Shown piece by piece: positions 1-9,837 of a stretch of DNA of 42,046 nt. The notes beneath the pieces were generated by a model, which saw nothing but the letters and a program-made list of their open reading frames with translations, made no database searches and was not told the DNA's origin. Made by a program: the position numbers and the translations under genes. How positions within the stretch are numbered: the stretch's first letter is position 1; the number at the start of each line of letters is the position of its first letter. Origin of the DNA: Ochrovirga pacifica (lineage in GTDB: Bacteria > Bacteroidota > Bacteroidia > Flavobacteriales > Flavobacteriaceae); contig NZ_AFPK01000016.1 of NCBI RefSeq assembly GCF_000220525.1, positions 1 through 42,046 on the forward strand. Direction: 5' to 3'.

Positions 1-1056
1 AGGTACATATTTATCAAAAATTCGTAACGATGCTAAAATTTTATCTGTGTTTTCTGCATAGATTTGAGACTGAATGTTAGATAACGTAGTAGCAGTTTCA
101 AAAGTTCCTGTTTTAACAGATAAAATTGGTACTACATCCGACAATCCATCAATTAACCTAAGAATAGCTTTTTCAGGTTTAAGCCCCCCAGTAAGAACAA
201 TCCCTGCAATTTTAGGATAATTTTTAGAGATATTGGCCTGTAAAGCTCCAAGAATAATATCTGCTCTGTCACCAGGGGTTACCACCAAATAATTATCTAC
301 ATAGGTTTCTAAATGGTTTCTTAGCTGCATAGCCCCCACACCATACGCACCAATAGGATTGTTTAATGCTGATTCTCCAAACAAAACTTCGGCATCTACT
401 TCTCTTAAAATCTCGGCTACCGTGGGGTTTGATAATTTGTTAGAAAATGGTACAACAGCTTTTACGGTAGATGGAGAAACAATTCTTTCTAAGTGATTCT
501 CTATAAGCTCCACATGGTTTTTATTGGCTTTGTTGATAATAACAGACAATACATTTACATCATTATTGATGAATTTATCGTACATCAACTTTGTATTTTC
601 TACAACATCATTTACCGAAGCTCCTTTTCTTGCTTTGCTAATTAACAGTGCTGGAATTCCTAAATTTTTTGCGATTCTAACATTTAAATCCGATTCGTAC
701 GAAGTTGCATCTCCCTCAAAGTCGGTTCCTTCTACCAAAACGAAATCATATTTAGACTCCATCTGTTTGTATCGTTTAATGATGGTATCAATAACTTCTC
801 CTTGTTTTCCTTGATTCATTTTAGCAATCACCTCTTTTCCTGTAAAAATGTAGGCATCATCGTAATGAATGTCTAAATCAAAATGAGAAAGTAGTGTTTC
901 TATATGAAAATCTTTGTGCTTTTTGTCTTTGGTGATAATAGGTTTTAAATACCCAACTTTTGTTGTTTTTCCCAACAAGATTCTCATTAAACCTAGGGTT
1001 ACAATAGATTTCCCACTATTGGAGTGCGATGCTGCAATGTAGATAGCTTTACTCAT
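1..1056 (-). CDS. pta: Phosphate acetyltransferase, N-terminal 352 residues (cut by window edge)
   Basis: Interconverts acetyl-CoA and acetyl phosphate in the cytoplasm. The frame is open from the ATG at 1056 to the window edge with no stop, so the 3' end is missing. The protein starts MSKAIYIAASHSNSGKS, a P-loop-type BioD/AAA_26 domain at the N-terminus of long Pta proteins, and continues into what looks like the DRTGG middle domain. The catalytic PTA_PTB domain would lie beyond position 1. A weak -7-like TATTTTTG (1086..1079, minus) precedes it. An acetate kinase partner gene is not upstream; it could lie downstream, outside the window. The family assignment is from overall sequence character, and the catalytic domain was not seen. 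Confidence 0.85.
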   Translation of the reverse strand, partial: MSKAIYIAASHSNSGKSIVTLGLMRILLGKTTKVGYLKPIITKDKKHKDFHIETLLSHFDLDIHYDDAYIFTGKEVIAKMNQGKQGEVIDTIIKRYKQMESKYDFVLVEGTDFEGDATSYESDLNVRIAKNLGIPALLISKARKGASVNDVVENTKLMYDKFINNDVNVLSVIINKANKNHVELIENHLERIVSPSTVKAVVPFSNKLSNPTVAEILREVDAEVLFGESALNNPIGAYGVGAMQLRNHLETYVDNYLVVTPGDRADIILGALQANISKNYPKIAGIVLTGGLKPEKAILRLIDGLSDVVPILSVKTGTFETATTLSNIQSQIYAENTDKILASLRIFDKYVP

Positions 1057-1170
1057 ATGTTCGTTTAGATTTTAAAAACAAAAATAATTTTTTTATACCG
1101 CTAATTAGCTAATATAAATCATAGTTTTGGAGTTTATTTTTCTTGAATACAAATAACCATACAGTATACA

Positions 1171-1206
1171 AAAAAAAGACTGCCTTAACAAGACAGTCTT
1201 TTTTTT
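1171..1206 (-). terminator. Intrinsic terminator after infB
   Basis: AAGACTG (1176-1182) and CTT (1184-1186) pair with AAG (1190-1192) and CAGTCTT (1194-1200) around one C-A mismatch. A-runs and T-runs flank both sides, so it can work in both directions. It lies 19 nt past the infB stop and ends the rimP-nusA-infB transcript before pta. Confidence 0.85.
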
Positions 1207-1224
1207 GTTTTAGCTGAAAATAGC

Positions 1225-4224
1225 TTATAATTTCTTTTTAACCTCTACAATTTCGTAAGATTCAATTACATCACCAATAGCAATGTCATTGTAATTTTTA
1301 ATCTGAACCCCACAATCATATCCTTTTGTTACTTCTTTTACATCGTCTTTAAAACGTTTCAAGGCAGCCAGTTCTCCATCGTGGATTACAATACCATCTC
1401 TAATGATACGTACTTTAGAGTTTCTGGTAATTTTTCCTTGTACAACCATACAACCAGCAACATTACCAACTTTAGAAATTTTATAAACCTCTCTAATTTC
1501 AACGTTACCTAACAACTCTTCTTTAGTGTCTGGAGATAACATACCTTCCATTGCATCTTTTAAGTCGTTGATGGCATCGTAAATAATAGAGTATGTTCTA
1601 ATATCAACTTCTTCTGTATCTGCTACTGTTCTTGCGTTTCCGGCTGGTCTTACATTAAATCCAACAATAATTGCATCGGATGCAGAAGCTAATAACACAT
1701 CGGACTCGGTAATAGCTCCAACCCCTTTGTGTAGAATATTCACTTGAATTTCTTCTGTTGATAATTTTTGGAAAGAATCTGTTAATGCTTCTACAGAACC
1801 ATCTACATCTCCTTTTAAGATAATATTCAACTCCTTGAAATCTCCTAAAGCAATACGACGACCTATTTCGTCTAATGTTAATGTTTTTTGTGTTCTTACA
1901 GATTGTTCACGTTGTAATTGAGAACGTTTAGAAGCAATTTGTTTGGCTTCTCTTTCATCTTCAAACACATTAAATTTATCTCCTGCTTGCGGTGCTCCGT
2001 CCAATCCTAAAATAGAAACTGGAGTTGATGGTGGTGCTATATCTACATTTTTACCACGCTCATCAAACATCGCTCTTACTTTACCTGAGTGTTTACCTGC
2101 TAAAATATAGTCTCCAATTTTTAACGTTCCTGCTTGTACCATAATGGTAGAAACATATCCACGTCCTTTGTCTAACTGAGCTTCTACAACAGTACCTATG
2201 GCCGGTTTGTTAGGATTTGCTTTTAATTCTAAAATTTCAGATTCTAAAATTACTTTTTCTAACAACTCTTCTACTCCCTGACCTGATTTTGCTGAGATTT
2301 CTTGACACTGGTATTTTCCTCCCCAATCTTCAACCAGCATGTCCATACTTGCCAACTGTTGTTTTACATTATCTGGATTGGCTGTTGGCTTGTCTATTTT
2401 GTTCAACGCAAAAACTATAGGAACTCCTGCTGCTTGTGCGTGACTGATTGCTTCTTTTGTTTGAGGCATTACATCATCATCTGCAGCAATTACAATAATT
2501 ACCAAATCCGTTACTTGCGCTCCACGAGCACGCATAGCTGTAAAGGCTTCGTGACCTGGTGTATCTAAGAATGCTATTTTTTGACCTGATTCTAAGGTTA
2601 CACCATATGCTCCAATATGCTGTGTAATTCCTCCTGATTCTCCTGCAATTACATTTGCATTACGAATATAATCCAGTAAAGAAGTTTTACCATGGTCTAC
2701 GTGCCCCATAATGGTAATGATTGGAGCTCTTTCTTCTAAATCTTCTTCTTTATCTTCCTCTTCAGCAACTGCTTCTTCTACTTCAGCACCTACAAACTCT
2801 ACTTCATAATTAAATTCTTCTGCTACTATCTTTAAAGTCTCTGCATCCAAACGTTGATTCATCGTTACCATCATTCCTAACATCATACAAGTAGAAATAA
2901 TATCAGTAACAGCCACCCCCATCATAGTAGCAACCTCACTAACAGTTACAAACTCAGTAACTTTTAGCACTTTGTTTTCTAGCTCTTCTTGTGCTTGTGC
3001 ATCTTCTGTTTGCTGACGGTGTAAATCTCTCTTTTCTCTACGATATTTAGCACCTTTATTCTTTTTAGATTTTCCTTGTAACCTTTCTAAAGTCTCACGT
3101 ACTTGTCTTTGTACTTCTTCTTCTGATGGTTCTTCTTTGGTAATAGGTTGTGAATTAAATCTACCTCTTTGCCCTGGTCTTTGGTTTCTATTACCTTGTC
3201 CTGGCCTTTGTTGATTTCCCCCTGGTCTATTCTGACCTCCTGGACCTCTATTGTTACCTCCTTGACCTTGGTTTCTGCTATTTCCTTGGTTTTGGTTGTT
3301 ATTTCCTGTACCAGGTTTAACAATTCTCTTACGTTTCTTTTTAGGATCGTTTGTATTGTTATTGGTTTTAGGATCTGGTTTCTTTTTCTTAGGTCTTTCA
3401 AATTGCTTTAAGTCAATTTTAGTTCCTGTAAGTTTTGGTCCTGATAACTTTTTATACTGCGTTTTAATTGCTTCTGGTTCTCCTCCCTCTTCAGGGTTGT
3501 TTGCATTTGGTGTTGCAGCTTTAGAAGCCGTTTCTTGTGCAGTATTGGTTTTGGCTGCAGGTTTTGGGTCTATTGGGTGTGGTTTGGCTGTTTCAGCTTT
3601 TGGCTGTACTGGCTTTACCTCCTTTTTCTCCTCTTGCTTAGGACTCTCTTTTACTGGTTCTTCCTTTTTTACTGGTTCGGCTTGTTTTACAATTTTTAGC
3701 CCTCCCAATTTAGGTGCACTCGCTTTAATGATTCCTGATTCTTCCTTTTTTGGAGCTTCCTCAGTTTTTTCTGTGGTTACTTTTGGCTCTTCTACTTTAG
3801 GAGTTTCGGTCTGGGTTGTTTCAGACTTAGATGAAGCAGGTTTTTCTTCTTCTTGTTTGTCAGCAGTAGATGTATTGGTATTTAAATCTATCTTTCCTAC
3901 TGTTTTTACCTCTAGTCTTTCAGCTTTAGCTTTTAACACTCGATTTCTTTCCTCTTCCTCTTTACGTCTCTTTTCTTCTAATGCCAAGCGTAGCTCTTCT
4001 TTCTCTTTTCTTTTTTCCTCTCCTACCTCTTTAGAAACTGCTTTTTTTTGTGCATCGGTTTGGAATCCATCTAAAAGAATTTGATACTCTTCATTAGAGA
4101 TTTTTGTGGTCGGACGTGCTTCTATCTCAATTCCTTTTGAGGAAAGATGTTCTACCGCTCTATCCAACGATATGTTTAACTCGCGTAAAACTTTGTTAAG
4201 CCTTAATATTTTGCTTACAGACAT
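1225..4224 (-). CDS. infB: Translation initiation factor IF-2
   Basis: GTPase that places initiator tRNA on the 30S subunit. The 999-residue protein has an IF2_N-like start (residues 1-50), a long charged K/E/P-rich linker (60-300), a G/N/Q/R-rich low-complexity stretch (about 305-357), a second IF2_N-like segment (about 420-475) and the GTPase core. Visible G motifs are GHVDHGKT (507-514), DTPGHEAF (554-561) and NKID (608-611). Domains II-IV follow to the C-terminus. It is long for IF-2 because of the linker, which is usual in this group. Last gene of rimP-nusA-infB, 52 bp after nusA, with a terminator just downstream. Confidence 0.98.
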   Translation of the reverse strand: MSVSKILRLNKVLRELNISLDRAVEHLSSKGIEIEARPTTKISNEEYQILLDGFQTDAQKKAVSKEVGEEKRKEKEELRLALEEKRRKEEEERNRVLKAKAERLEVKTVGKIDLNTNTSTADKQEEEKPASSKSETTQTETPKVEEPKVTTEKTEEAPKKEESGIIKASAPKLGGLKIVKQAEPVKKEEPVKESPKQEEKKEVKPVQPKAETAKPHPIDPKPAAKTNTAQETASKAATPNANNPEEGGEPEAIKTQYKKLSGPKLTGTKIDLKQFERPKKKKPDPKTNNNTNDPKKKRKRIVKPGTGNNNQNQGNSRNQGQGGNNRGPGGQNRPGGNQQRPGQGNRNQRPGQRGRFNSQPITKEEPSEEEVQRQVRETLERLQGKSKKNKGAKYRREKRDLHRQQTEDAQAQEELENKVLKVTEFVTVSEVATMMGVAVTDIISTCMMLGMMVTMNQRLDAETLKIVAEEFNYEVEFVGAEVEEAVAEEEDKEEDLEERAPIITIMGHVDHGKTSLLDYIRNANVIAGESGGITQHIGAYGVTLESGQKIAFLDTPGHEAFTAMRARGAQVTDLVIIVIAADDDVMPQTKEAISHAQAAGVPIVFALNKIDKPTANPDNVKQQLASMDMLVEDWGGKYQCQEISAKSGQGVEELLEKVILESEILELKANPNKPAIGTVVEAQLDKGRGYVSTIMVQAGTLKIGDYILAGKHSGKVRAMFDERGKNVDIAPPSTPVSILGLDGAPQAGDKFNVFEDEREAKQIASKRSQLQREQSVRTQKTLTLDEIGRRIALGDFKELNIILKGDVDGSVEALTDSFQKLSTEEIQVNILHKGVGAITESDVLLASASDAIIVGFNVRPAGNARTVADTEEVDIRTYSIIYDAINDLKDAMEGMLSPDTKEELLGNVEIREVYKISKVGNVAGCMVVQGKITRNSKVRIIRDGIVIHDGELAALKRFKDDVKEVTKGYDCGVQIKNYNDIAIGDVIESYEIVEVKKKL

Positions 4225-4276
4225 ATATAATTTTTACTTTTTTTTGTTTTAAGAAGATATTTTGATTGGTTTGGGT

Positions 4277-5527
4277 TTATCTATCAAATTCTTCTTTTAA
4301 AATTCGTTGAACCTCAATGATGGTTTCTTCTTCCAAATCGGTTCTGCTCACTAATTCAGCAACATTCTTTTCAATCACACTTTTAGCGGTATCCAATCCT
4401 ATGCTTCTGAACTCGTCAATAATCCAAGATTCTATTTCATCAGAAAACTCTGTCAACTCTACGTCTTCATCATCTTCTGCTCCTTCTCTTAACACATCAA
4501 TTTCGTAACCTGTTAACTGAGTGGCCAAACGGATGTTTACTCCGTTTCTACCAATTGCTTTTGATACTTCTTCTGGTTTTAGATATACCTCTGCTTTTGG
4601 TTTGTTTTCCCCTTCGGCTTCAAAGATATCTATTTTTACCACTTTAGCAGGGCTTAAAGCTCTAGAAATATACAATTGAGGGTTTTTTGTGTAGTTTACT
4701 ACATCAATATTCTCATTTCCTAACTCACGAACTATTCCGTGAATTCTAGAACCTTTGATTCCTACACATGCTCCAACAGGATCAATTCTATCATCATAAG
4801 AGTCTACGGCTATTTTTGCTTTCTCTCCAGGAATTCTTGCTACTCCTTCAATTGTAATCAATCCATCGTAGACTTCTGGAATTTCTTGTTCAAACAATTT
4901 AGACAAGAACTCCGGTGCTGTTCTAGACAAGATAATCGCAGGTTTGTTCCCTCTTAACTCTACTGTTTTTATTATTCCTCTTACTGCATCTCCTTTTCTA
5001 AAAAAGTCTGAGCGAATTTGTTCGCTTTTTGGCAATACCAATTCGTTTCCATCTTCATCTAACAGAATCACAGCATTGTGTTTAATGTGGTGAACTTCTG
5101 CAGAGTACAAATCTCCTTCTAATTGCTTGAACTTTTTATATAAGTTGGTGCTATCGTGCTCATATATCTTGGAAATTAGATTTTGACGTAAGGCTAAAAT
5201 TGCTCTTCTTCCTAGTTGGTGCAATTTAATCTCTTCTGAAACCTCTTCTCCTACCTCAAAGTCAGGTTCAATTTTTCTAGCTTCAGCCAATTCGATTTCT
5301 TCATTATCGTCTTCAGACATTCCATCTTCAACTACCACACGGTTTCTCCATATTTCTAAATCTCCCTTGTCTGGGTTTACAATAATATCAAAGTTATCAT
5401 CTGATCCGTATTTTCTCTTTAAGGCAGCTCTAAAAACCTCCTCTAAGATAGACATCAACATCACACGATCTATATTCTTATCTTCTTTAAATTCAGAAAA
5501 CGAATTGATTAAATCTATATTTTCCAT
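4277..5527 (-). CDS. nusA: Transcription termination/antitermination factor NusA
   Basis: Binds RNA polymerase and nascent RNA to modulate pausing, termination and antitermination. At 416 residues it shows the NusA N-terminal domain (MENIDLINSFSEFKEDK start), an S1-like segment (about 130-200) and the tandem KH region with VGACVGIKGSRIHGI and EEVSKAIGRNGVNIRLA. It ends soon after, without the C-terminal acidic repeats of enterobacterial NusA, as is normal in this phylum. The start codon abuts the rimP stop (5528) with no gap, so translation is probably coupled. Confidence 0.97.
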   Translation of the reverse strand: MENIDLINSFSEFKEDKNIDRVMLMSILEEVFRAALKRKYGSDDNFDIIVNPDKGDLEIWRNRVVVEDGMSEDDNEEIELAEARKIEPDFEVGEEVSEEIKLHQLGRRAILALRQNLISKIYEHDSTNLYKKFKQLEGDLYSAEVHHIKHNAVILLDEDGNELVLPKSEQIRSDFFRKGDAVRGIIKTVELRGNKPAIILSRTAPEFLSKLFEQEIPEVYDGLITIEGVARIPGEKAKIAVDSYDDRIDPVGACVGIKGSRIHGIVRELGNENIDVVNYTKNPQLYISRALSPAKVVKIDIFEAEGENKPKAEVYLKPEEVSKAIGRNGVNIRLATQLTGYEIDVLREGAEDDEDVELTEFSDEIESWIIDEFRSIGLDTAKSVIEKNVAELVSRTDLEEETIIEVQRILKEEFDR

Positions 5528-5992
5528 TTAACTAAATACTATTTTTACTTTTGCTTCCTTTATATCTTCATAAGGTAGGGTTGCTGTATGACTTACAGTT
5601 ACTTTTCCTTTTCCAACGGTTTTTTGTTCTCTTGTTTGCCAAGCCAATTCAATTTCATTTTCAGTGGCTTTGATCAGTTCTCCTTCGTACTTTTTTTCTT
5701 CAGTACGCACTTTTAATGTTCTCCCTATATTTTTTAAATATTGCCTTTTCATTAACAAGGGTTTGGCAATGTCTGGAGTAGCGACTTCTATGCTATAATC
5801 CTCTTCTTCTCTGTCCAAACTGTTTTCTACAAAACGACTGATACGTATGCATTCGTTTAGTGGCACTCCTTGGTCTCCATCAACTGTAACCGAAATTTTA
5901 TTATCTGAATTGATTTGCAAGTCCACTAAAAACAAAGACGTATTTTCTTCTATAGCTAAATTGACAAGATTTTCGACTTTATTTTTGTCCAT
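5528..5992 (-). CDS. rimP: Ribosome maturation factor RimP
   Basis: Cytoplasmic 30S subunit assembly factor. The 154-residue length fits the family, as do the N-terminal alpha/beta domain with DGDQGVPLNECIRISR and SLDREEEDYSIEVATPD, and the C-terminal Sm-like domain (RTLKVRTEEKKYEGEL). It is the first gene of the conserved rimP-nusA-infB operon. The ATG at 5992 lies 14 nt after a strong hairpin in the leader. Confidence 0.96.
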   Translation of the reverse strand: MDKNKVENLVNLAIEENTSLFLVDLQINSDNKISVTVDGDQGVPLNECIRISRFVENSLDREEEDYSIEVATPDIAKPLLMKRQYLKNIGRTLKVRTEEKKYEGELIKATENEIELAWQTREQKTVGKGKVTVSHTATLPYEDIKEAKVKIVFS

Positions 5993-6001
5993 ATATGTGT
6001 A

Positions 6002-6027
6002 TAAAAAGTGGGGCTAAAAGCCCCACT
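6002..6027 (-). terminator. Perfect 9-bp hairpin plus U-run in the rimP leader (terminator or attenuator)
   Basis: On the minus strand AGTGGGGCT (6027-6019), loop TTT, AGCCCCACT (6015-6007), then TTTT. It is downstream of a consensus promoter and 14 nt upstream of the rimP start, so it lies inside the predicted 55-nt leader. It could also stop read-through from the sulfatase gene that ends at 6124. Confidence 0.75.
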
Positions 6028-6052
6028 AATTCTCTTTTCAAATATTCCACTG

Positions 6053-6082
6053 CAAATATACGAGTTTTTTCTTGATATACAA
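6053..6082 (-). promoter_or_regulatory. Consensus Bacteroidota promoter for rimP-nusA-infB
   Basis: Reading the minus strand: TTG (6082-6080), 19 nt, TATATTTG (6060-6053). This matches TTG-N19-TAnnTTTG. A start at the G opposite 6047 is predicted, giving a leader of about 55 nt. Confidence 0.75.
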
Positions 6083-6123
6083 GAATTAACATCTTCTGTA
6101 TTTTGGTATATTTTTTATCTTTT

Positions 6124-7692
6124 TTACTTTAACTCTAATTGTTGAATTTTAGAATAGTTTTTTCCTCTTACTTCTTCAAAATCCGCTAACAATTCTTTTA
6201 CCAATGCTGGCTTATCTTCTGCTACATTTTTAGTCTGGCTTAGATCCTCTTTTAGGTTGTAAAGTTGAATTTCTTTTGCGTTCCCTAATTCAATATTTAC
6301 TTTTTCATTTACTGCAGGTCCTTTGTATGCTGGAATCATAATCCAGTCTCCTTTTCTTAAAGCAGTTCTACTAGTTGCTTCAATAATTAAAGATTCACGT
6401 CCTTCGTTAGATTTTCCTAACAACACATCTAATACGTCTTTACTGTCTGTTCCTTCTACAGTTCCTCCTACTAAATTAGCCATAGAACTCAACAAATCCA
6501 TTTGACACACCAAAGCATCGGATACTTTTGGTTGAATATGTCCTTTCCAATAAGTAATAAATGGCACTCTTGTTCCTGCTTCAAACAAACTGTACTTTCC
6601 TCCTCTTAAGGCTCCTGCTGGTTTGTGGTTCCCTAATTTCTCTACAGCATCGTCGTTATATCCATCGTTTAAAACAGGTCCATTATCACTAGAAAATACA
6701 ATTAGTGTGTTTTCTAACAATCCTTCTTCTTCTAACGTTTTTACAAATTCTCCTACAACCCAATCTGCTTCTAGAATTACATCTCCTCTAGGTCCTAATC
6801 CTGATTTGCCTACAAAACGTGGATGCGGTGTTCTTGGCACGTGCGGTTGTTGCATAGCATAGTATAAAAAGAACGGATTTTGTTTGTGTTCCTTTACATA
6901 AGCTTTAGCTTTTGCTAAAAAGTGATCAGCCATGTCTTCATCTTTCCATTTTGCTTTTTCTCCTCCTTTCATGTAACCAATCCTTGGAATACCATTAACA
7001 ATTGTATTGTTGTGACCGTGATGCCATTTCATTCTCGTTAACTCTGGGTTGTCTTTTCCGGTTGGTTGTCCATCAAAGTTATTTTTATAATCTACTTCAA
7101 TCGGATCATTAGGATCTAATCCTACAACCGTTCCGTTTTCTATATATACCGTAGGTACTCTATCTTGTGTTGCTGCCATAATATATGCAGAATCAAAACC
7201 TACTTCGTTTGGTCCTGGAGAAATATGTTCGTTCCAGTTTACATGTCCTGTTCCCAATCCTAAGTGCCATTTCCCTACTATTCCTGTATCGTAGCCTTGA
7301 GCTTTAAACATTTTTGGCAATGTTTGTTGCTCAGTAGTAATTAACAAAGGTGCCGTTCCTGGTAATATTTTCGCATTTTCGTTTCTCCAAGGATATACTC
7401 CTGTTAGCAAAGCATATCTACTAGGAGTACAAGTTGCCGATGATGCATAAGCATTGGTAAATTTTACTCCGCCATTGGCCAATTTATCAATATTAGGAGT
7501 TTGCAAAGCTGTAGCTCCATAAGAACTTAAATCTCCATAACCTAAGTCATCTAAATAAATAATAACTACATTGGGCTTCGTTGCTTTATGTGTTTCTTGT
7601 GGCTTTTCTTTTTGTTTTTCATTTTTACAAGACACCGTTCCCAGCAGAGTAAAAACTGCCAATCCCGACAACATGATTTTTTTTAAGTTCAT
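6124..7692 (-). CDS. Formylglycine-dependent sulfatase (S1), lipoprotein
   Basis: Hydrolyses sulfate esters, probably on a polysaccharide fragment in the periplasm or at the cell surface. I chose the ATG at 7692 because it opens directly into MNLKKIMLSGLAVFTLLG with a lipoprotein-like Cys22; the longer frame starts with GTG at 7722. Metal-site DDLGYGD (residues 48-54), the FGly site CTPSR with Cys88, GKWHLG and SSDNGP are all present. About 520 residues, full length. It lies 98 bp downstream of the GH110-like gene and is strikingly similar throughout to the sulfatase at 31386-32912. The exact S1 subfamily and sulfate position cannot be read by eye. Confidence 0.93.
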   Translation of the reverse strand: MNLKKIMLSGLAVFTLLGTVSCKNEKQKEKPQETHKATKPNVVIIYLDDLGYGDLSSYGATALQTPNIDKLANGGVKFTNAYASSATCTPSRYALLTGVYPWRNENAKILPGTAPLLITTEQQTLPKMFKAQGYDTGIVGKWHLGLGTGHVNWNEHISPGPNEVGFDSAYIMAATQDRVPTVYIENGTVVGLDPNDPIEVDYKNNFDGQPTGKDNPELTRMKWHHGHNNTIVNGIPRIGYMKGGEKAKWKDEDMADHFLAKAKAYVKEHKQNPFFLYYAMQQPHVPRTPHPRFVGKSGLGPRGDVILEADWVVGEFVKTLEEEGLLENTLIVFSSDNGPVLNDGYNDDAVEKLGNHKPAGALRGGKYSLFEAGTRVPFITYWKGHIQPKVSDALVCQMDLLSSMANLVGGTVEGTDSKDVLDVLLGKSNEGRESLIIEATSRTALRKGDWIMIPAYKGPAVNEKVNIELGNAKEIQLYNLKEDLSQTKNVAEDKPALVKELLADFEEVRGKNYSKIQQLELK

Positions 7693-7790
7693 TTTATAAG
7701 TGTTTAATGTTTTATTGTTCACGAATTTATAAAATATCGTTAAGGAGAACTGTTGTTCTTAAGGTTTTTTATAAATTATTTGTTTTATTT

Positions 7791-9692
7791 TTATCTAAAT
7801 CTCAACCTAGGTAACAAAGCATCTTTTTCTAAAACTTTTTGAGCCTTTCCTTGGTATTTGTTGTTTTTGAAAAGAACATTCTTAGATGCTTGTACTCTAA
7901 TCGCTGGGTTTTGCGGGTAAAGCATTGGAAAAGTTCCTGAATTCAAAATAGTATTTCCTGAAAAAATCAATCCATCGGTATTGGTTAATTGTAGTATCAG
8001 GTTATCGAATTGGTTAAACGTGTTGTTTTGAATTACTATATTTTTAAATGCGATGTTTTCATTATCATCATCAGTTGCAAAACGAATTACACCTCGGTCA
8101 AATCCACTATGTTGACAATCCTGAAACACATTGTTTTCTATTGTAATGTTTGCTCCATTTCCTGATTCATACCAATGACCACTTTCTACAGGAATTAAAA
8201 TTGCCTCCATTTCGGTGCTAAAAAAATTGTTCCTAACCGTGGTTTTTATAGGGGTAGAAATCAATAGTCCCCTTGCTCTATTGTTGCTAATTATGCAATT
8301 TTCTACCAATACTTCTGGATACGCATCCAAATTCTCTATCAAATCTCCTGTTTGCACCTGTTTTGGCAATGGTTCATTAAACTCAATAATTTGATAACGA
8401 CTGTTGATGTATTGAATTTTTTTAATACTTAATTTGTGATACGGAAAAAATGACGTTGACAATCGAACCAAACCTATGGCATCATTTTCTTTTCCAATAG
8501 GAAATCCTTGTTGTTGCGAATGTCCCATTCTTACTCCAATACGATGTGCGTCTAAAACATCTACTATTTTTTGATAAGTACCATGCACATTCATAGCATC
8601 GTCTAGCTGATTGCTAAAGGTAGAGTTTCTTAACACAACTTTTCCTCTACACCCTACAAAATGTGTTGCATCTGCTGTGGTAGAAACCATTCTGCCATGT
8701 GATGGAATGATATTAAAGTTATCCAGAATAAGTTCCGAAGAGTTTTCTGCAATCAAGCCCATTCCTCCCGCATGATGAATGTTGACATTGGTCCCCTTGA
8801 ATCCATCCGTAAAAGTAAGCCTAAAAGCAGGAGCCATTCTGTTTGCACTTTGATTACCTTTGCTTGTTAATACAGATCCTACAGGTGGTAATTTTTTTTT
8901 GTGATGAAACACACGCACCAAACCTGGCTTTAACTCTTCTACATACAAGTTGTTCTCTCTACCTAAAACTCCAAAAAATTTAGAACGATGATCGTATTCG
9001 TACTTGTATTTTATGTGTTCTAAATTTCTTGATATTTTTGTTTTTTTAGACATGCTTAGCCCTGTATAATTTTCAGTATCAAACAAAATTGCTTTTCTTT
9101 TAGGATCATATAAAATGGTTTGTCCTAAAGTGTGCTCGTAATATTCTTTAATAAAGTACAACTGTCCATTTCTAATTTCATACGGATAGTCGTTGGTAAT
9201 AGACATATCAAAAGTTTTGTTTTTTTCATCAATAGCTACAATGGTAGATTCGCTATGGAAAGGAACTTCCCAATCAATGGTTAAATTTTTTACCTCAACA
9301 TTTTGTGACTGATCTATTAAAAAAGGCACCATTTTTCCATGAAAAATAAACGTAGCTCCCTGTCCATCAATTGTTATGTTCTTAAAATTAAAAATAGGGA
9401 AAGCTGTTTTTACCATTACATCATCGTGATTAGAGATATAACAGAATTTTTCTAGCCCTTTTTCCGAATAGAAATGATACGTGCCTTTGTCAAATTTTAA
9501 TTCACTAGAAACATTTTTATCTAATATCATTATTTGTTTTAGTACTGCCGGAGTTGCATCTTCTGCAATGTTTGTATGAAATTGAATGGTTTGTTTTTGT
9601 AAGTTGTTTGCCCATCCATTTATTGAAAACATCCAGCTAAAGCAAATCATTATTTTTACAAGTACCACGTAAAAGTTATTTCTAAAAGTCAT
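7791..9692 (-). CDS. GH110-like alpha-galactosidase, right-handed beta-helix
   Basis: Probable exo-alpha-1,3-galactosidase. The 633-residue protein has an N-terminal signal peptide (hydrophobic to about residue 28, ending NGWA) and repeated beta-helix coils such as NITIDGQGATFIF and NVEVKNLTIDW. The segment STTADATHFVGCRGK with Asp341 and NQLDDAMNVHGTY with Asp364/Asp365 has the aspartates expected for GH110 catalysis. GH110 members are known from gut Bacteroides (blood group B cleavage) and from marine bacteria with carrageenan loci. The sulfatase neighbours favour the marine sulfated-galactan role. The upstream gap (9693-9782) has a weak AATCTTTG -7-like element (9728..9721). Another beta-helix family cannot be excluded. 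Confidence 0.72.
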   Translation of the reverse strand: MTFRNNFYVVLVKIMICFSWMFSINGWANNLQKQTIQFHTNIAEDATPAVLKQIMILDKNVSSELKFDKGTYHFYSEKGLEKFCYISNHDDVMVKTAFPIFNFKNITIDGQGATFIFHGKMVPFLIDQSQNVEVKNLTIDWEVPFHSESTIVAIDEKNKTFDMSITNDYPYEIRNGQLYFIKEYYEHTLGQTILYDPKRKAILFDTENYTGLSMSKKTKISRNLEHIKYKYEYDHRSKFFGVLGRENNLYVEELKPGLVRVFHHKKKLPPVGSVLTSKGNQSANRMAPAFRLTFTDGFKGTNVNIHHAGGMGLIAENSSELILDNFNIIPSHGRMVSTTADATHFVGCRGKVVLRNSTFSNQLDDAMNVHGTYQKIVDVLDAHRIGVRMGHSQQQGFPIGKENDAIGLVRLSTSFFPYHKLSIKKIQYINSRYQIIEFNEPLPKQVQTGDLIENLDAYPEVLVENCIISNNRARGLLISTPIKTTVRNNFFSTEMEAILIPVESGHWYESGNGANITIENNVFQDCQHSGFDRGVIRFATDDDNENIAFKNIVIQNNTFNQFDNLILQLTNTDGLIFSGNTILNSGTFPMLYPQNPAIRVQASKNVLFKNNKYQGKAQKVLEKDALLPRLRFR

Positions 9693-9782
9693 TCTTAAAA
9701 TGTATAATATTGATTAAGTACAAAGATTGTGCATTGATGCTCTTTTTCTATTCTTGATGGTAAATTAAGTGTCTTTGCAAGT

Positions 9783-9812
9783 AAAAAGGTTCATCTTTTT
9801 TGATGAACCTTT
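9783..9812 (-). terminator. Intrinsic terminator after the GH2 gene
   Basis: AAAGGTTCATC (9785-9795) pairs perfectly with GATGAACCTTT (9802-9812), with a 6-nt loop. Read on the minus strand it ends in a T-run and lies 25 nt past the GH2 stop, so it closes the sulfatase-GH2 operon. Confidence 0.8.
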
Positions 9813-9837
9813 GAATAACAATAATTATAAACCAACA

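Noticed and set aside
3296..4084. 262-codon plus-strand ORF opposite infB
   Set aside because: It is antisense to the low-complexity linker of IF-2, whose codon bias leaves the opposite frame open; the product is S/F/L-rich with no domain.
7741..7767. Hairpin between the GH110-like gene and the next sulfatase
   Set aside because: The stem is interrupted and not followed by a T-run in the minus direction; it may be processing-related but cannot be supported.
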